Shown here piece after piece: positions 1 through 8,628 of a stretch of DNA of 64,000 bases. Under the pieces are notes generated by a model that saw only the letters and a list, made by a program, of their open reading frames with translations, was not told the DNA's origin and made no database searches. Each line of letters begins with the position of its first letter. Position 1 is the stretch's first letter. This stretch comes from Thalassoglobus sp. JC818 (GTDB taxonomy: Bacteria; Planctomycetota; Planctomycetia; Planctomycetales; Planctomycetaceae), in contig NZ_JBFEFI010000003.1 of the NCBI RefSeq assembly GCF_040717535.1, positions 752,001 to 816,000 of the forward strand, in the 5' to 3' direction. The position numbers were made by a program, and so were the translations under genes.

Positions 1-144
1 GAGCGCGATTTCTGGCTGATAAGTGTCGAGTGATTCAACAAGCGGGCGGCTGTTCAGATAGCTGACCGCACCGACTCGAATCGTTTGATGGGGCTTCGTT
101 GAATCTGCTTCCATGCGCTCAGGATTTCTGTTTCGGCTGATCAT
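1..144 (-). CDS. mqnA: MqnA, chorismate dehydratase, 5' part (runs off left edge)
   Basis: Only the first 48 codons are present, reading leftwards off the window. The translation from the ATG at 144 contains IRVGAVSYLNSRPLVE, the signature opening of the MqnA/MqnD family (periplasmic-binding-protein fold). MqnA dehydrates chorismate to 3-enolpyruvylbenzoate, the first step of the futalosine route to menaquinone. MqnD begins differently, so MqnA is preferred. A second in-frame ATG at 114 would remove 10 residues that lie before the conserved region and may be the true start. The gene is divergent from hom, with about 290 bases between them. A UbiD-family decarboxylase at 53796-55628 could serve the same pathway, but the link is inferred. 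Confidence 0.8.
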   Translation of the reverse strand, partial: MISRNRNPERMEADSTKPHQTIRVGAVSYLNSRPLVESLDTYQPEIAL

Positions 145-433
145 GACATCAACTGCCTAATGAGAGGAGTTGTTTGGATTATAGGAAGCAACACTCGGCT
201 CGCAATCTCCTTGACAGTGCGAGAAATTCAGATCCGCGTAAAAGTCACAGATCAGGAACCGCAGATCCATGGCGTGAATAACTGCATCTCCGGCATCTTG
301 ACGAGTGAAATCGTCGAGAAATCGCCCTTGTGCCTCCCGTCAACCCATTGATCCCGTTAATCTGATCGTGCGCCGGTCGGAGAGTCCCGGCCGCAGGTGT
401 ACTCATATTTTCAATGGTGGTCTTAAACCTCAA
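145..433. other. Divergent intergenic region mqnA / hom
   Basis: This 289-base gap between two divergent genes must hold both promoters, but no -35/-10 pair stands out. Short open frames here have no recognisable product. The frame of hom stays open upstream to an alternative start at 305, but that stretch is Arg/Ser/Pro-rich and unlike any homoserine dehydrogenase. I saw no terminator with a T-tract, so there is no evidence for a threonine attenuator here. Confidence 0.5.
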
Positions 434-1765
434 ATGTCAGATTCATTGCGCGTCGGTTTAATTGGTCTTGGAACAGTCGGCTCAGGCGTCGCCCAGATTT
501 TGACGGAACACGCTCAACGCACTGCCCAGCGAGCAGGACGTCCCATTGAAATTACCGGAATCGTGGTTCGAGATCCGTCGAAGCCTCGGCCAGTCGACCT
601 CGCAGGAATTCCAGTAACAACCGATCCGTTGTCACTCGCGAAGTCCACGGACAACGATGTGATCGTCGAGTTGATTGGTGGTTTGTCACCAGCGAAAGAG
701 ATCGTGGAAACTGCTCTTGAGGCTGGCAAAGACATCGTCACCGCCAACAAAGCTTTGCTCTGTGAACACGGTGACACATTGTTCTCGAAAGCTCGTGAGT
801 CGGGGCGGAGCATCGCCTTCGAAGCGGCGGTTGCGGGGGGATGTCCCGTGATTGCAGCGATCGGGCAAGCCATGGCTGGGAATCAGATTGTGGCTCTCGA
901 AGCAATTCTGAACGGCACGAGCAATTTCATTCTGACTCAGATGCTCGAGAATGGAGTCTCCTACGAAGATGCGGTCGCTGAAGCTCAGGCGATGGGCTAT
1001 GCGGAAGCCGATCCATCGATGGATGTGCAAGGCACAGACGCAGCCCAGAAGCTCGGGATTCTGACGCAACTCGCATTCGGAGAGCGACTCACCCCCGACA
1101 AGTTCCCCGTGCAGGGAATCGACGAGTTACTACTCGAGGATCTTCGATTCGCTGACGAACTCGGTTACGCCATCAAGCTGTTGGCCACCGCAAAGCTGGT
1201 CGACGGATGCCTCGAGCTGCACACACAGCCGACACTCATTCGTCACTCAAGACCGCTGGCTCAGACCAATGGGCCGTACAACATGATTGAGTTGACAGGT
1301 GATGCCGTTGGAAAAGCCTGGTTCTCAGCGATGGGGGCCGGTCAGATGGCAACTGCCTCAGCGGTTGTCGCGGACCTTGTTGATGTCGCTGTGGGACGTG
1401 CTGCGTTGACCTTCCGAAGGCTCAATCTCTGGCAAGCCGAACAACAGTTTCCGTTTCAGAATATCGAAGACATCAAGCGTCGATACTACTTCCGATTCCA
1501 TGTGGAAGACCGTCCTCACGTAATTGCCGACATCGCAGATATTCTGGGACGAAACGGAATCAGCCTGTCCTCCGTCATTCAGAAAGAAGTTTCGGACGAA
1601 GAAGCTCCTGCCAAGCCGCCGATCGTGCCGCTTGTGTTCATGACTCATCTCACAACCGAGGGAAAAGTCCGAGCCGCTGCGAAAGAATTAAATCAACTCG
1701 CCAGCGTTCGACCGCCGTGGTTGTGTCTCCCCGTCAGCGATCCACAGGTCGCGAGCGGAGAATAA
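434..1765 (+). CDS. hom: Homoserine dehydrogenase
   Basis: It reduces aspartate semialdehyde to homoserine with NAD(P)H, the branch point to threonine, methionine and (via threonine) isoleucine. The 443-residue length fits the monofunctional ACT-containing form. Visible features are the nucleotide loop GLGTVGSG (residues 11-18), TANKALL (about 103-109), the homoserine-site segment LNGTSNFIL (159-167), and the catalytic region around D202 and K206. A C-terminal ACT domain starts near residue 353 (FHVEDRPHVIADIADIL), as expected for feedback control by an amino acid. The ATG at 434 puts the Rossmann strand at residue 6, as in the family. No aspartokinase or threonine synthase lies beside it. 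Confidence 0.96.
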   Translation: MSDSLRVGLIGLGTVGSGVAQILTEHAQRTAQRAGRPIEITGIVVRDPSKPRPVDLAGIPVTTDPLSLAKSTDNDVIVELIGGLSPAKEIVETALEAGKDIVTANKALLCEHGDTLFSKARESGRSIAFEAAVAGGCPVIAAIGQAMAGNQIVALEAILNGTSNFILTQMLENGVSYEDAVAEAQAMGYAEADPSMDVQGTDAAQKLGILTQLAFGERLTPDKFPVQGIDELLLEDLRFADELGYAIKLLATAKLVDGCLELHTQPTLIRHSRPLAQTNGPYNMIELTGDAVGKAWFSAMGAGQMATASAVVADLVDVAVGRAALTFRRLNLWQAEQQFPFQNIEDIKRRYYFRFHVEDRPHVIADIADILGRNGISLSSVIQKEVSDEEAPAKPPIVPLVFMTHLTTEGKVRAAAKELNQLASVRPPWLCLPVSDPQVASGE

Positions 1766-1881
1766 CGGAACCGACGATTGGGATTGCCCGGTTCGGAATG
1801 ACTCACAGTACAGCCTGAAGAGGACAATCTGCTGGACATTAAGGTCGAGCGCTTGGCCAACTCATAACCCGTGCCACATCG

Positions 1882-2466
1882 ATGAAGACTCAGTACTACA
1901 CCGCATCAACCCTCGATGGATTTCTGGCGACGGAAGATGACTCTCTTGACTGGCTCTTCCCGCTTGGAAGCATCGAAGAATCCAGCTACCCCGAGTTTAT
2001 TGAGAACGTCGGGGCTTTGGCGATGGGATCGGCAACCTACGAATGGGTCGTTCGAAATTCTGAGAAGGCAGTCGAAGAGACCGGTTCTCGATGGCCATAC
2101 ACTCAGCCCACATGGGTGTTCTCAACTCGACAGCTTCCCGAAATCCCGGGCGCGGACGTTCGATTCGTCGAAGGTGACGTGAGTCGTGTTCACAAGGCGA
2201 TGCTCCAAGAAGCTGACGGCAAGAATATCTGGATTGTCGGTGGTGGTGACCTGGCGGGACAATTCTTCGACGCCGGTCTGCTGGACGAGTTGATCATTCA
2301 AATTGGCTCGGCAACGCTGGGTACGGGGAAGCCATTGTTTCCAAGGACGGTGTTAAGCCCGACTTTGCATCTGACCTCTGTTCGAGCATTTGGATCAGGA
2401 ATGGCGGAGCTGCGATACGATGTTCGGAGAGACAATGTTGATCAACCGGACGAATCGATTGCGTAG
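1882..2466 (+). CDS. Dihydrofolate-reductase-fold family protein (RibD C-terminal-like)
   Basis: This 194-residue protein opens with YYTASTLDGFLA, typical of the RibD C-terminal / YyaP-YwjB branch of the DHFR fold. MGSATYEWV and IWIVGGGDLAGQFFDAGLLDEL are the other conserved blocks; the second is the nucleotide-binding loop and following helix. The family binds NADPH, but the substrate is not known for this branch, so no reaction is assigned. No RibD deaminase domain is attached, and no riboflavin genes are nearby. It sits alone between hom and the isomerase gene, same strand, with about 115 bases upstream. Confidence 0.8.
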   Translation: MKTQYYTASTLDGFLATEDDSLDWLFPLGSIEESSYPEFIENVGALAMGSATYEWVVRNSEKAVEETGSRWPYTQPTWVFSTRQLPEIPGADVRFVEGDVSRVHKAMLQEADGKNIWIVGGGDLAGQFFDAGLLDELIIQIGSATLGTGKPLFPRTVLSPTLHLTSVRAFGSGMAELRYDVRRDNVDQPDESIA

Positions 2467-2525
2467 ATTGAAATTTGTCGCATTCACTGAGCTGTTTTCG
2501 TGAAGGTCTGAGAAAGTCAACGTTT

Positions 2526-3359
2526 ATGATTCCTTCGTGCTTCACCAACTCATATGGTCGCTTTGGCCCACCGGCTGCCTTTGAATTTCTCGCGTCCACC
2601 GGGATCACGCATGTTGAACTGGCGATCAAAAATGCTGGCGTGCCATCCTTCTTCGGTGAGCAGCCGGTCGCCACAGATCAGTCGACGGAAGCAGAGATCG
2701 ATGCTCTCTCCGAAACGATTCAGCAATCCGGATTGAAGCTTTCGTCCTGCAATGTGACTTCAGGAAATCCATTGCTCCCCGAAGTTCTCAATGCCACGTT
2801 GAAGAAGATCGACCATGCAGCACGATTGGGGGTTTCTCTCATCGTTGCTGGCGGAGGCGCTATCGAAGACGAATCTGAGTGGCCAACACTGGTTGCGAAC
2901 ATGCGACAAATCGGCGACCGCTGTGCAGAATCTGGAATCACGTACTGTTGTGAAACGCATCCCGGAACATGCCAAAACGCCGAGAGGATGCTCGAATTGA
3001 TGGAACGCGTTGATCACGACGCTGTCCGTATCAACTTCGATCCCGGAAATCTCTTCTACTACAATCAAACTGTCGATCTCTGGGCAGAGCAGCAGAAAAT
3101 AGCTCCGTTCATCAGGCATGTTCATCTGAAAGACTGCCGAGGAAGGTTTGAAGACTGGTTCTTTCCCGCACTCGGAGATGGAGGGGCTGTCGACTTCGCA
3201 AAACTACGAACAGTCTTGACTGAACAGAATTACTCCGGGCCATGCAGCCTTGAGGTAGAGGGTATTCAAGGGGAAGTACCGCTGACGCTTGAACAAACGC
3301 AAGAACGGATCGTTCAAAGTGTCGAACACCTGAAGCAGACTGGTTGGACCATCAACTGA
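2526..3359 (+). CDS. Sugar phosphate isomerase/epimerase-family TIM-barrel protein
   Basis: A 277-residue xylose-isomerase-like TIM barrel of the IolE/hydroxypyruvate-isomerase type. Metal-site segments are visible: CCETHPGT, INFDPGNLFYY, HVHLKDCRG and, near the end, SLEVEG, matching the Glu-Asp-His-Glu set of the superfamily. The substrate cannot be read from sequence. An in-frame ATG at 2475 exists, but the barrel begins directly after the ATG at 2526. The stop codon is 9 bases before the sulfatase start, so the two are probably co-transcribed. That would fit breakdown of sulfated sugars, which is inference only. Confidence 0.82.
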   Translation: MIPSCFTNSYGRFGPPAAFEFLASTGITHVELAIKNAGVPSFFGEQPVATDQSTEAEIDALSETIQQSGLKLSSCNVTSGNPLLPEVLNATLKKIDHAARLGVSLIVAGGGAIEDESEWPTLVANMRQIGDRCAESGITYCCETHPGTCQNAERMLELMERVDHDAVRINFDPGNLFYYNQTVDLWAEQQKIAPFIRHVHLKDCRGRFEDWFFPALGDGGAVDFAKLRTVLTEQNYSGPCSLEVEGIQGEVPLTLEQTQERIVQSVEHLKQTGWTIN

Positions 3360-3368
3360 GGAACGCCC

Positions 3369-5060
3369 ATGCTCGCTGCGAACACGTCAGATTTTCATCG
3401 ACAAAAGCTCTGTCGCATGATTGCATTCTGGGCTGCCTGCTTATGGTTGGCGACTGCATCTGCTGCTGATCCCGTAGCAACTGAGGAAAAACCGAACATT
3501 CTGCTGATCGTGGCGGATGATCTGGGGTTCAGTGACCTGGGTTGCTACGGAGGAGAAATTGAGACTCCCGAACTCGATCGTCTGGCTTCCAACGGAACGC
3601 GACTGACTCGCTTTTATACGACCGGCCGCTGCTGTCCTTCGCGTGCAAGTTTGTTGACCGGACAGTATCCGCATCGAGTTGGCGTTGGTCATAAAGTCGA
3701 AGACTTGCGTCGCCCCGGCTATCGTGGCCGCATCCCGGAGGGAACGCCGACCATTGCAGATGTCCTTCAGGCGGGTGGTTATCGCTGTTTTCACTCCGGT
3801 AAGTGGCATCTCGGAACTCCCGATCCGACAGAGCACGGGTTTGAAGAATTCTACGGAACACTAATTAGCGCGCAGACGTTTTGGGACCCCGATCACTACT
3901 TGCGGTTGCCGGCGGGAAGGGAACGGATCGAATATCCCGAAGGAAGATTTTACGGAACAGATGCCGTCACCGATCATGCGCTGCAATTTCTTGAGATGTC
4001 GCAAGCAACTCCAGGTTCTCCCTGGTTTTTGTACGTTGCTTATCATGCTCCACATTTTCCGCTTCATGCACGCGAGGAAGACATCGCGAAATACGCGGAC
4101 ACGTATTCCGTCGGTTGGGACCAGATTCGTGAGGATCGATTGACTCGCATGAAGGAACTGGGAATTGTCGATCAGGATACGAACCTTACTCCCCGTTCGC
4201 AGTATTGGAATTTCGGAGAAACGCACACCGGCTTGAATCCCGAGTGGGGAACTCTCAGCTCAGAGCGTCGTCTCGATCTTGCTCGTCGAATGGCAATCTA
4301 CGCAGCGATGGTTGATCGTGTCGATCAGAACATCGGACGGATCGTGGATGCACTTCAAGCAACAGAGCAGTTCGAAGACACCCTGATTATTTTTCTCTCC
4401 GACAACGGAGCATGTGCGGAATGGGATCCGTACGGGTTCGACGGGAAATCAAGTCCGAACAATGAGCTTCATGTCGGTGAGCAACTCGATGAAATGGGAG
4501 GCCCGGAAACTTATCATAGCGTCGGTTCAGGATGGGCGAATGCTTCAAATTCGCCGTGGCGATTGTATAAACATTTTAATCACGAAGGAGGGATTAGCTC
4601 ACCCTGTATCGTGCATTGGCCAAACGGATCGGTTCCTCGGAATGTGGTCTCGCATCAACCGGCACACTTGATCGATGTCATGCCGACCGCAGCTGAAGTC
4701 GCAGATACAGAACTGGCCGACAATCAAAAGGGGCCAGGCGAGAATTTGATCTCGCTTCTCAATTCGGAAGACGATCGTGGTCGAATCCTATTCTTCGAAC
4801 ATGAGGGGAATCGTGCTGTTCACGCGGGAGACTGGAAACTTGTTTCCCTTCGCGACGAACCATGGGAGCTCTACCACATTCCCACTGATCGAACTGAACT
4901 CGTTAACCTCGCTGACCATCATTCAGAACTCGTTGAGGATCTCGAACGTAAATGGAACGAATGGGCGGCCGAAAATTTTGTCACTCCTCTTCCAGACGAC
5001 TACGAAGTGAAATATCTCAGAAGACCAGGACAACAACCGCCACAACTCTCGTCGGAGTGA
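3369..5060 (+). CDS. Exported sulfatase (formylglycine type)
   Basis: A 563-residue alkaline-phosphatase-fold sulfatase. A hydrophobic segment at about residues 18-32 ending in ASAAD is a probable signal peptide, so it likely acts in the periplasm. The metal-site block IVADDLGFSDLG lies at residues 48-58. The formylglycine motif C88-C-P-S-R-A-S-L-L-T-G carries Cys88 as the residue to be oxidised. SGKWHLG and IIFLSDNGA complete the active site. GAGGAA lies about 8 bases before the ATG at 3369 and overlaps the end of the isomerase gene, supporting that start and translational coupling. The natural substrate, probably a sulfated polysaccharide, is unknown. No maturase is visible in the window. 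Confidence 0.93.
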   Translation: MLAANTSDFHRQKLCRMIAFWAACLWLATASAADPVATEEKPNILLIVADDLGFSDLGCYGGEIETPELDRLASNGTRLTRFYTTGRCCPSRASLLTGQYPHRVGVGHKVEDLRRPGYRGRIPEGTPTIADVLQAGGYRCFHSGKWHLGTPDPTEHGFEEFYGTLISAQTFWDPDHYLRLPAGRERIEYPEGRFYGTDAVTDHALQFLEMSQATPGSPWFLYVAYHAPHFPLHAREEDIAKYADTYSVGWDQIREDRLTRMKELGIVDQDTNLTPRSQYWNFGETHTGLNPEWGTLSSERRLDLARRMAIYAAMVDRVDQNIGRIVDALQATEQFEDTLIIFLSDNGACAEWDPYGFDGKSSPNNELHVGEQLDEMGGPETYHSVGSGWANASNSPWRLYKHFNHEGGISSPCIVHWPNGSVPRNVVSHQPAHLIDVMPTAAEVADTELADNQKGPGENLISLLNSEDDRGRILFFEHEGNRAVHAGDWKLVSLRDEPWELYHIPTDRTELVNLADHHSELVEDLERKWNEWAAENFVTPLPDDYEVKYLRRPGQQPPQLSSE

Positions 5061-5199
5061 ATCGCTATCCTAGCTCAAATGTTAATATCTAGGTTCGAAC
5101 TAACTTCGACCGTAGTGCTAAGAATGAAAACTACGATTGAAGGCACTATTCGTTGCAGCAGATCTTTCGCTGCAAGCTGGAATCGCTCACGGGAAGAAG

Positions 5200-6228
5200 A
5201 TGATTGAGGAACCGTCTGAATTGAACCAGTCCGAAATCATTGTGGAAACGATTCCCTGCCCTCTCTGCGGAAGCAGCGAGTTTGATCATGTGATGACCAA
5301 TCGAGACTGGCTGTGTGGCGTTCCGGGTGAATACCAGTTTGTTGAGTGCAGTTCATGTACTCACGTCTTCCTGAACCCCTGCCCGATCGATGCCAGCTTG
5401 CCAGCGTGCTACCCGGACGATTACGGGCCTCATCAGCAGGCCACTCAGTCGAGTGATCCTGATCTGGATTACAAACCATGGTATGCACGTCCGCCGATTC
5501 GGTGGATTCCGGGAATCCGACCGTTGTACCACTGGCTGTCGCGGGATGACTCGCAAGTCATTCCAGTCCCTGATCCTCAGCACAATCGTGCACTGGAGGT
5601 CGGAACCGGTCGTGGAGATTTTCTGACGAAGCTGCGCGATGCCAATTGGAGTGCTCAGGGGATCGAACCATCCCCCGCTGCTGCTGACATCGCGCGCTCC
5701 CTTGGACATTCGGTCGAGACGGGAACGATTGAGAGTTCGAATCTGCCCGATCATACGTTCGATGCTGTCTTTGCATGGATGGTTGTCGAGCACGTGAAGA
5801 GCCCGCCTCAGTTTTTTGAACGAGTCAGTCGATTTCTGACTCCAGGTGGAAAGTTGTACTTCAGCGTTCCCAACTATGAATCGCTCGAACGTCGTTTTTT
5901 CGGTAAGTATTGGCCTGCTTGGGATGCTCCACGGCACCTGCATCAATTCCGACCGAGGATTCTGAGGCAGCTACTCAGCGATGCTGGCTTCACCGAGATT
6001 CGCGTCTCAAATCACCGGAGTGTGCGCGACTACTTTGGAGGAACCGGTCTCTGGTTGCTCAATCGGAATCCGAATTCGCGGCTCGGGAAAACTCTCCTGA
6101 ATTGGTTTCTCGTAGCCCCGCCGATGTTTGTTCACCTTGCATGTGCACCGGTCGCCATTCTGCTCAGTTGGTTGAAGACAACGGGGCAATTGACCGTGAC
6201 TGCCAAAATGCCAACTGGCGAATCCTGA
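5200..6228 (+). CDS. Class I SAM-dependent methyltransferase with N-terminal zinc ribbon
   Basis: A 342-residue protein. The N-terminus carries a four-cysteine ribbon (C20-P-L-C23 and C50-S-S-C53), as in many sugar or lipid methyltransferases. The SAM-binding motif LEVGTGRGDF follows at about 132-141, with MVVEHV and LTPGGKLYFSVPNYES as the later Rossmann blocks. The C-terminus ends with a hydrophobic segment that could contact the membrane. The frame is open upstream to a TTG at 5137, but the ATG at 5200, with GGGAAG close in front, begins just before the ribbon. The substrate is unknown; surface glycan or O-antigen modification is the common context for this type. Confidence 0.82.
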   Translation: MIEEPSELNQSEIIVETIPCPLCGSSEFDHVMTNRDWLCGVPGEYQFVECSSCTHVFLNPCPIDASLPACYPDDYGPHQQATQSSDPDLDYKPWYARPPIRWIPGIRPLYHWLSRDDSQVIPVPDPQHNRALEVGTGRGDFLTKLRDANWSAQGIEPSPAAADIARSLGHSVETGTIESSNLPDHTFDAVFAWMVVEHVKSPPQFFERVSRFLTPGGKLYFSVPNYESLERRFFGKYWPAWDAPRHLHQFRPRILRQLLSDAGFTEIRVSNHRSVRDYFGGTGLWLLNRNPNSRLGKTLLNWFLVAPPMFVHLACAPVAILLSWLKTTGQLTVTAKMPTGES

Positions 6229-6300
6229 AGCACATCAACAAATCCGCTTTAAAGATGTTTGCGAGAGGACTGTGTGCAAGACATGTGTCCCCAAACGAAA

Positions 6301-6344
6301 CCATCGCATGTCGACAGGTCACTTTGACCGACGACATGCGATGG
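6301..6344. terminator. Long hairpin between convergent genes
   Basis: A perfect 13-bp inverted repeat, CCATCGCATGTCG at 6301-6313 and its complement at 6332-6344, is separated by 18 bases. The loop itself holds a second small hairpin (GGTCA/TGACC around CTT). It lies 73 bases after the methyltransferase stop and 25 bases before the end of the convergent beta-propeller gene. The position suits a bidirectional terminator. There is no clear T-tract on either side, so it could instead be a processing or mRNA-stability hairpin. Confidence 0.6.
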
Positions 6345-6368
6345 CGATAAGCAGTCGAGTTGGCGGGC

Positions 6369-8384
6369 TTATTTCGGCGGTGGGGCCAAACCAACGAAGA
6401 TAATCAGGCCGTCGCCACCAGGGTTTCCGTCCGTATCAATAATTCCGGAATCGAATCCCAGGACGTCGGTCGCAAACTTCGGTTTCCAGTTGTTGACGGT
6501 CCAGACGTTGCCAGCTTGGTCAATCTGAACACTCGTCTGCCGCATCATGGGAACGTAGCTCGGAAGATTGCTGTCCGGGCCGTTGAGCGGAGTTCCATCA
6601 TGCAGCAAAACTTCTTCACCTGCTGAGTGAACGGTGTAACCCGTCGACGGGGAAATCGGATCACCCATGGCTGCATTCACAGGACGCGTGGCAGGATTGG
6701 CTCCGGCGAGTTTGGACAATCGTCCCTGTGTCAGCACGCTGTCAAATCCGAGTGGTCCAAAATTCGAAACCCAGATGTTGTCTTCACCGTCGACAGTAAG
6801 TCCCCACGGACCAAAGATTCCGCCGCCAGTGTAGGCACCAATTTGAGTTCCATCAGGTGCGTATGCGTAAACGGTGTGGTTTTCCTGAGAAGCGAACCAC
6901 GCATTCCCCATTGAGTCGACGTCGATGACTTTCAGTGTATGGCCCACATCGTGAGTGAACTCGACGATCGGATCGCCGTTGTTATCCAGAACGATCTTCG
7001 CGACGCTGCTCTGTTGTCTGCCTGACAATCCCCCTGAGTTCGTCACCCAAACTGCTCCGTCTGGTGCCACAGCCAATCCGAATGGAGCAGCGCCTGCGTG
7101 GAAATCAACCTGAACAGCCTGTTCCGGATTTCCACCTGGATACATCACAACAGTGTTGTTGCCGAAACTGGCCGACCAGACGTTTCCTGAATCGTCGACC
7201 TTGATTGCCTGAACGCGATAGGTTCCGCCAAAGAATCCGATTGGAATGGAGAGTGGAATGCCTGCTGGTGAAATCAGAGAGGTGCTTCCGTTCGCGTCAT
7301 CATCTGTTCGGTCGGCCGTCGGCAGAAGATCACCCCATCCGAAGTTCCCGACCCAAACATGGTCATCCGGTCCGATGGTGATTCCCCAACCAACTCCGAG
7401 AATTCCTCCGCCGGTGATCGGTGAACCGGGAAGTCCATCACCACCCTTGGCAGGTTTTCCGTTTGGCTGCAGTACCATGATGTTCCGGGCGGAATTGGGA
7501 GTTCCCTGAACAACGTTGTTTGCGACCCAGACATATCCGCGTGAGTCGAACGCGACGTTTGCCGGACCACCGAGAAGAAATGCGTCGTCACCGGAGTCAT
7601 TGACCTTTACAGTGACAACCCAGGAATCCGGCTCGCGATGCAGGACTGGCGTATACACTCGCTTGGCTTTTGTCAGCCAGTAGATCAATGAAGCATTCCA
7701 GCTGGGATCACGAGCCAGGTTGGCCAAAGCAACCACTGTATTGCGAGGCCGTTCTCCGCGATCGGTCTCTGTTAAATACAGCAGAGTCGATCGAATCAGA
7801 TAATTGTTAGTTGTGGCCACGAGCAGGTTGGCGAGAGATCGAACTGTTCGAATGGAGTTCGTTTGATCAGCATTGGGTGACTTCTGGAGAACGGAAGACG
7901 TCCGTCCGCTTCTGGATGAGGCGATGTTCTCCGCCATCATCGCAGCGATTCGCAATGAGAATGCGTTGCCCGAGATTTCTCCGGTTCGATAAAACTGAGC
8001 CATCGAATAGGCAGCTGCGACGGTCGTCAGTTCGTTAATTGTCACATCTGAAGGAAGTCGATGACCAAGGATGGCCACATACTCGTCGCCGTATCCGACT
8101 TCCGCTGTGACAAAGAAAATGCTGTCGGTCTTATCTTTCCGTGCCTTCAGTTTGAAGTCGCCGTTTTTCTTCGAAGTCGTTTGTCCGACGACATTTGGTC
8201 GTCCTTCGGTAGCTTCATAGAGCGTGACACGGACTTTGGAGTTCGGTTTTGAATGCTTCGTTCCTCCAGTCTGAACAGTTCCTTTCAGCCAGTCGCTTTT
8301 CGCTTCAAGTTCTCCTGGCATCGTCAGGAATATTCCTGTGATCACCATGATCATTGCGGCAATGTAGTTGGAAGCCGTATTCAT
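6369..8384 (-). CDS. Exported beta-propeller protein (Vgb/NHL-like repeats)
   Basis: A 671-residue protein starting at the ATG at 8384, where the signal peptide begins (MNTASNYIAAMIMVITGIF). A longer frame to 8489 adds 35 residues without signal character. Residues about 30-110 resemble a carboxypeptidase-regulatory-like beta-sandwich (KVRVTLYEATEG, KKNGDFKL). From about residue 280 there are repeated blade motifs of the Vgb/NHL type: VAFDSRGYVWVANN, ITIGPDDHVWVGNFG, VAPDGAVWVTNSGG, VDSMGNAWFAS, VDGEDNIWVSNFG and IDQAGNVWTVNNW. These give a six- or seven-bladed propeller. The catalytic histidines of virginiamycin lyase are not evident, so no lyase activity is claimed. A surface or periplasmic binding role is likely. 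Confidence 0.8.
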   Translation of the reverse strand: MNTASNYIAAMIMVITGIFLTMPGELEAKSDWLKGTVQTGGTKHSKPNSKVRVTLYEATEGRPNVVGQTTSKKNGDFKLKARKDKTDSIFFVTAEVGYGDEYVAILGHRLPSDVTINELTTVAAAYSMAQFYRTGEISGNAFSLRIAAMMAENIASSRSGRTSSVLQKSPNADQTNSIRTVRSLANLLVATTNNYLIRSTLLYLTETDRGERPRNTVVALANLARDPSWNASLIYWLTKAKRVYTPVLHREPDSWVVTVKVNDSGDDAFLLGGPANVAFDSRGYVWVANNVVQGTPNSARNIMVLQPNGKPAKGGDGLPGSPITGGGILGVGWGITIGPDDHVWVGNFGWGDLLPTADRTDDDANGSTSLISPAGIPLSIPIGFFGGTYRVQAIKVDDSGNVWSASFGNNTVVMYPGGNPEQAVQVDFHAGAAPFGLAVAPDGAVWVTNSGGLSGRQQSSVAKIVLDNNGDPIVEFTHDVGHTLKVIDVDSMGNAWFASQENHTVYAYAPDGTQIGAYTGGGIFGPWGLTVDGEDNIWVSNFGPLGFDSVLTQGRLSKLAGANPATRPVNAAMGDPISPSTGYTVHSAGEEVLLHDGTPLNGPDSNLPSYVPMMRQTSVQIDQAGNVWTVNNWKPKFATDVLGFDSGIIDTDGNPGGDGLIIFVGLAPPPK

Positions 8385-8628
8385 TGAAGAAAACTTTCTC
8401 TCACATTGAGTCAACGGAAGAATGGAAGGGTGAGAATTAGGTTGACTATAGAACAAGGTGTGAGGGAACGTGTCGACTAAATACAACACTCGCCGGACTT
8501 AGGGAGAACCCTAATCGCATCGGCGATCGAATTCATGTTGGACGGTTTGCAGCGATTCAACCACCGCCGCGAATGAATCCGCACGATCGAATGAACTTGT
8601 ATGACTCATCTAACGCGAGTAATCAGCG

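Noticed and set aside
160-351. Short frame upstream of hom as a possible leader peptide
   Set aside because: It is not enriched in Thr or Ile beyond chance and no terminator hairpin with a T-tract follows.
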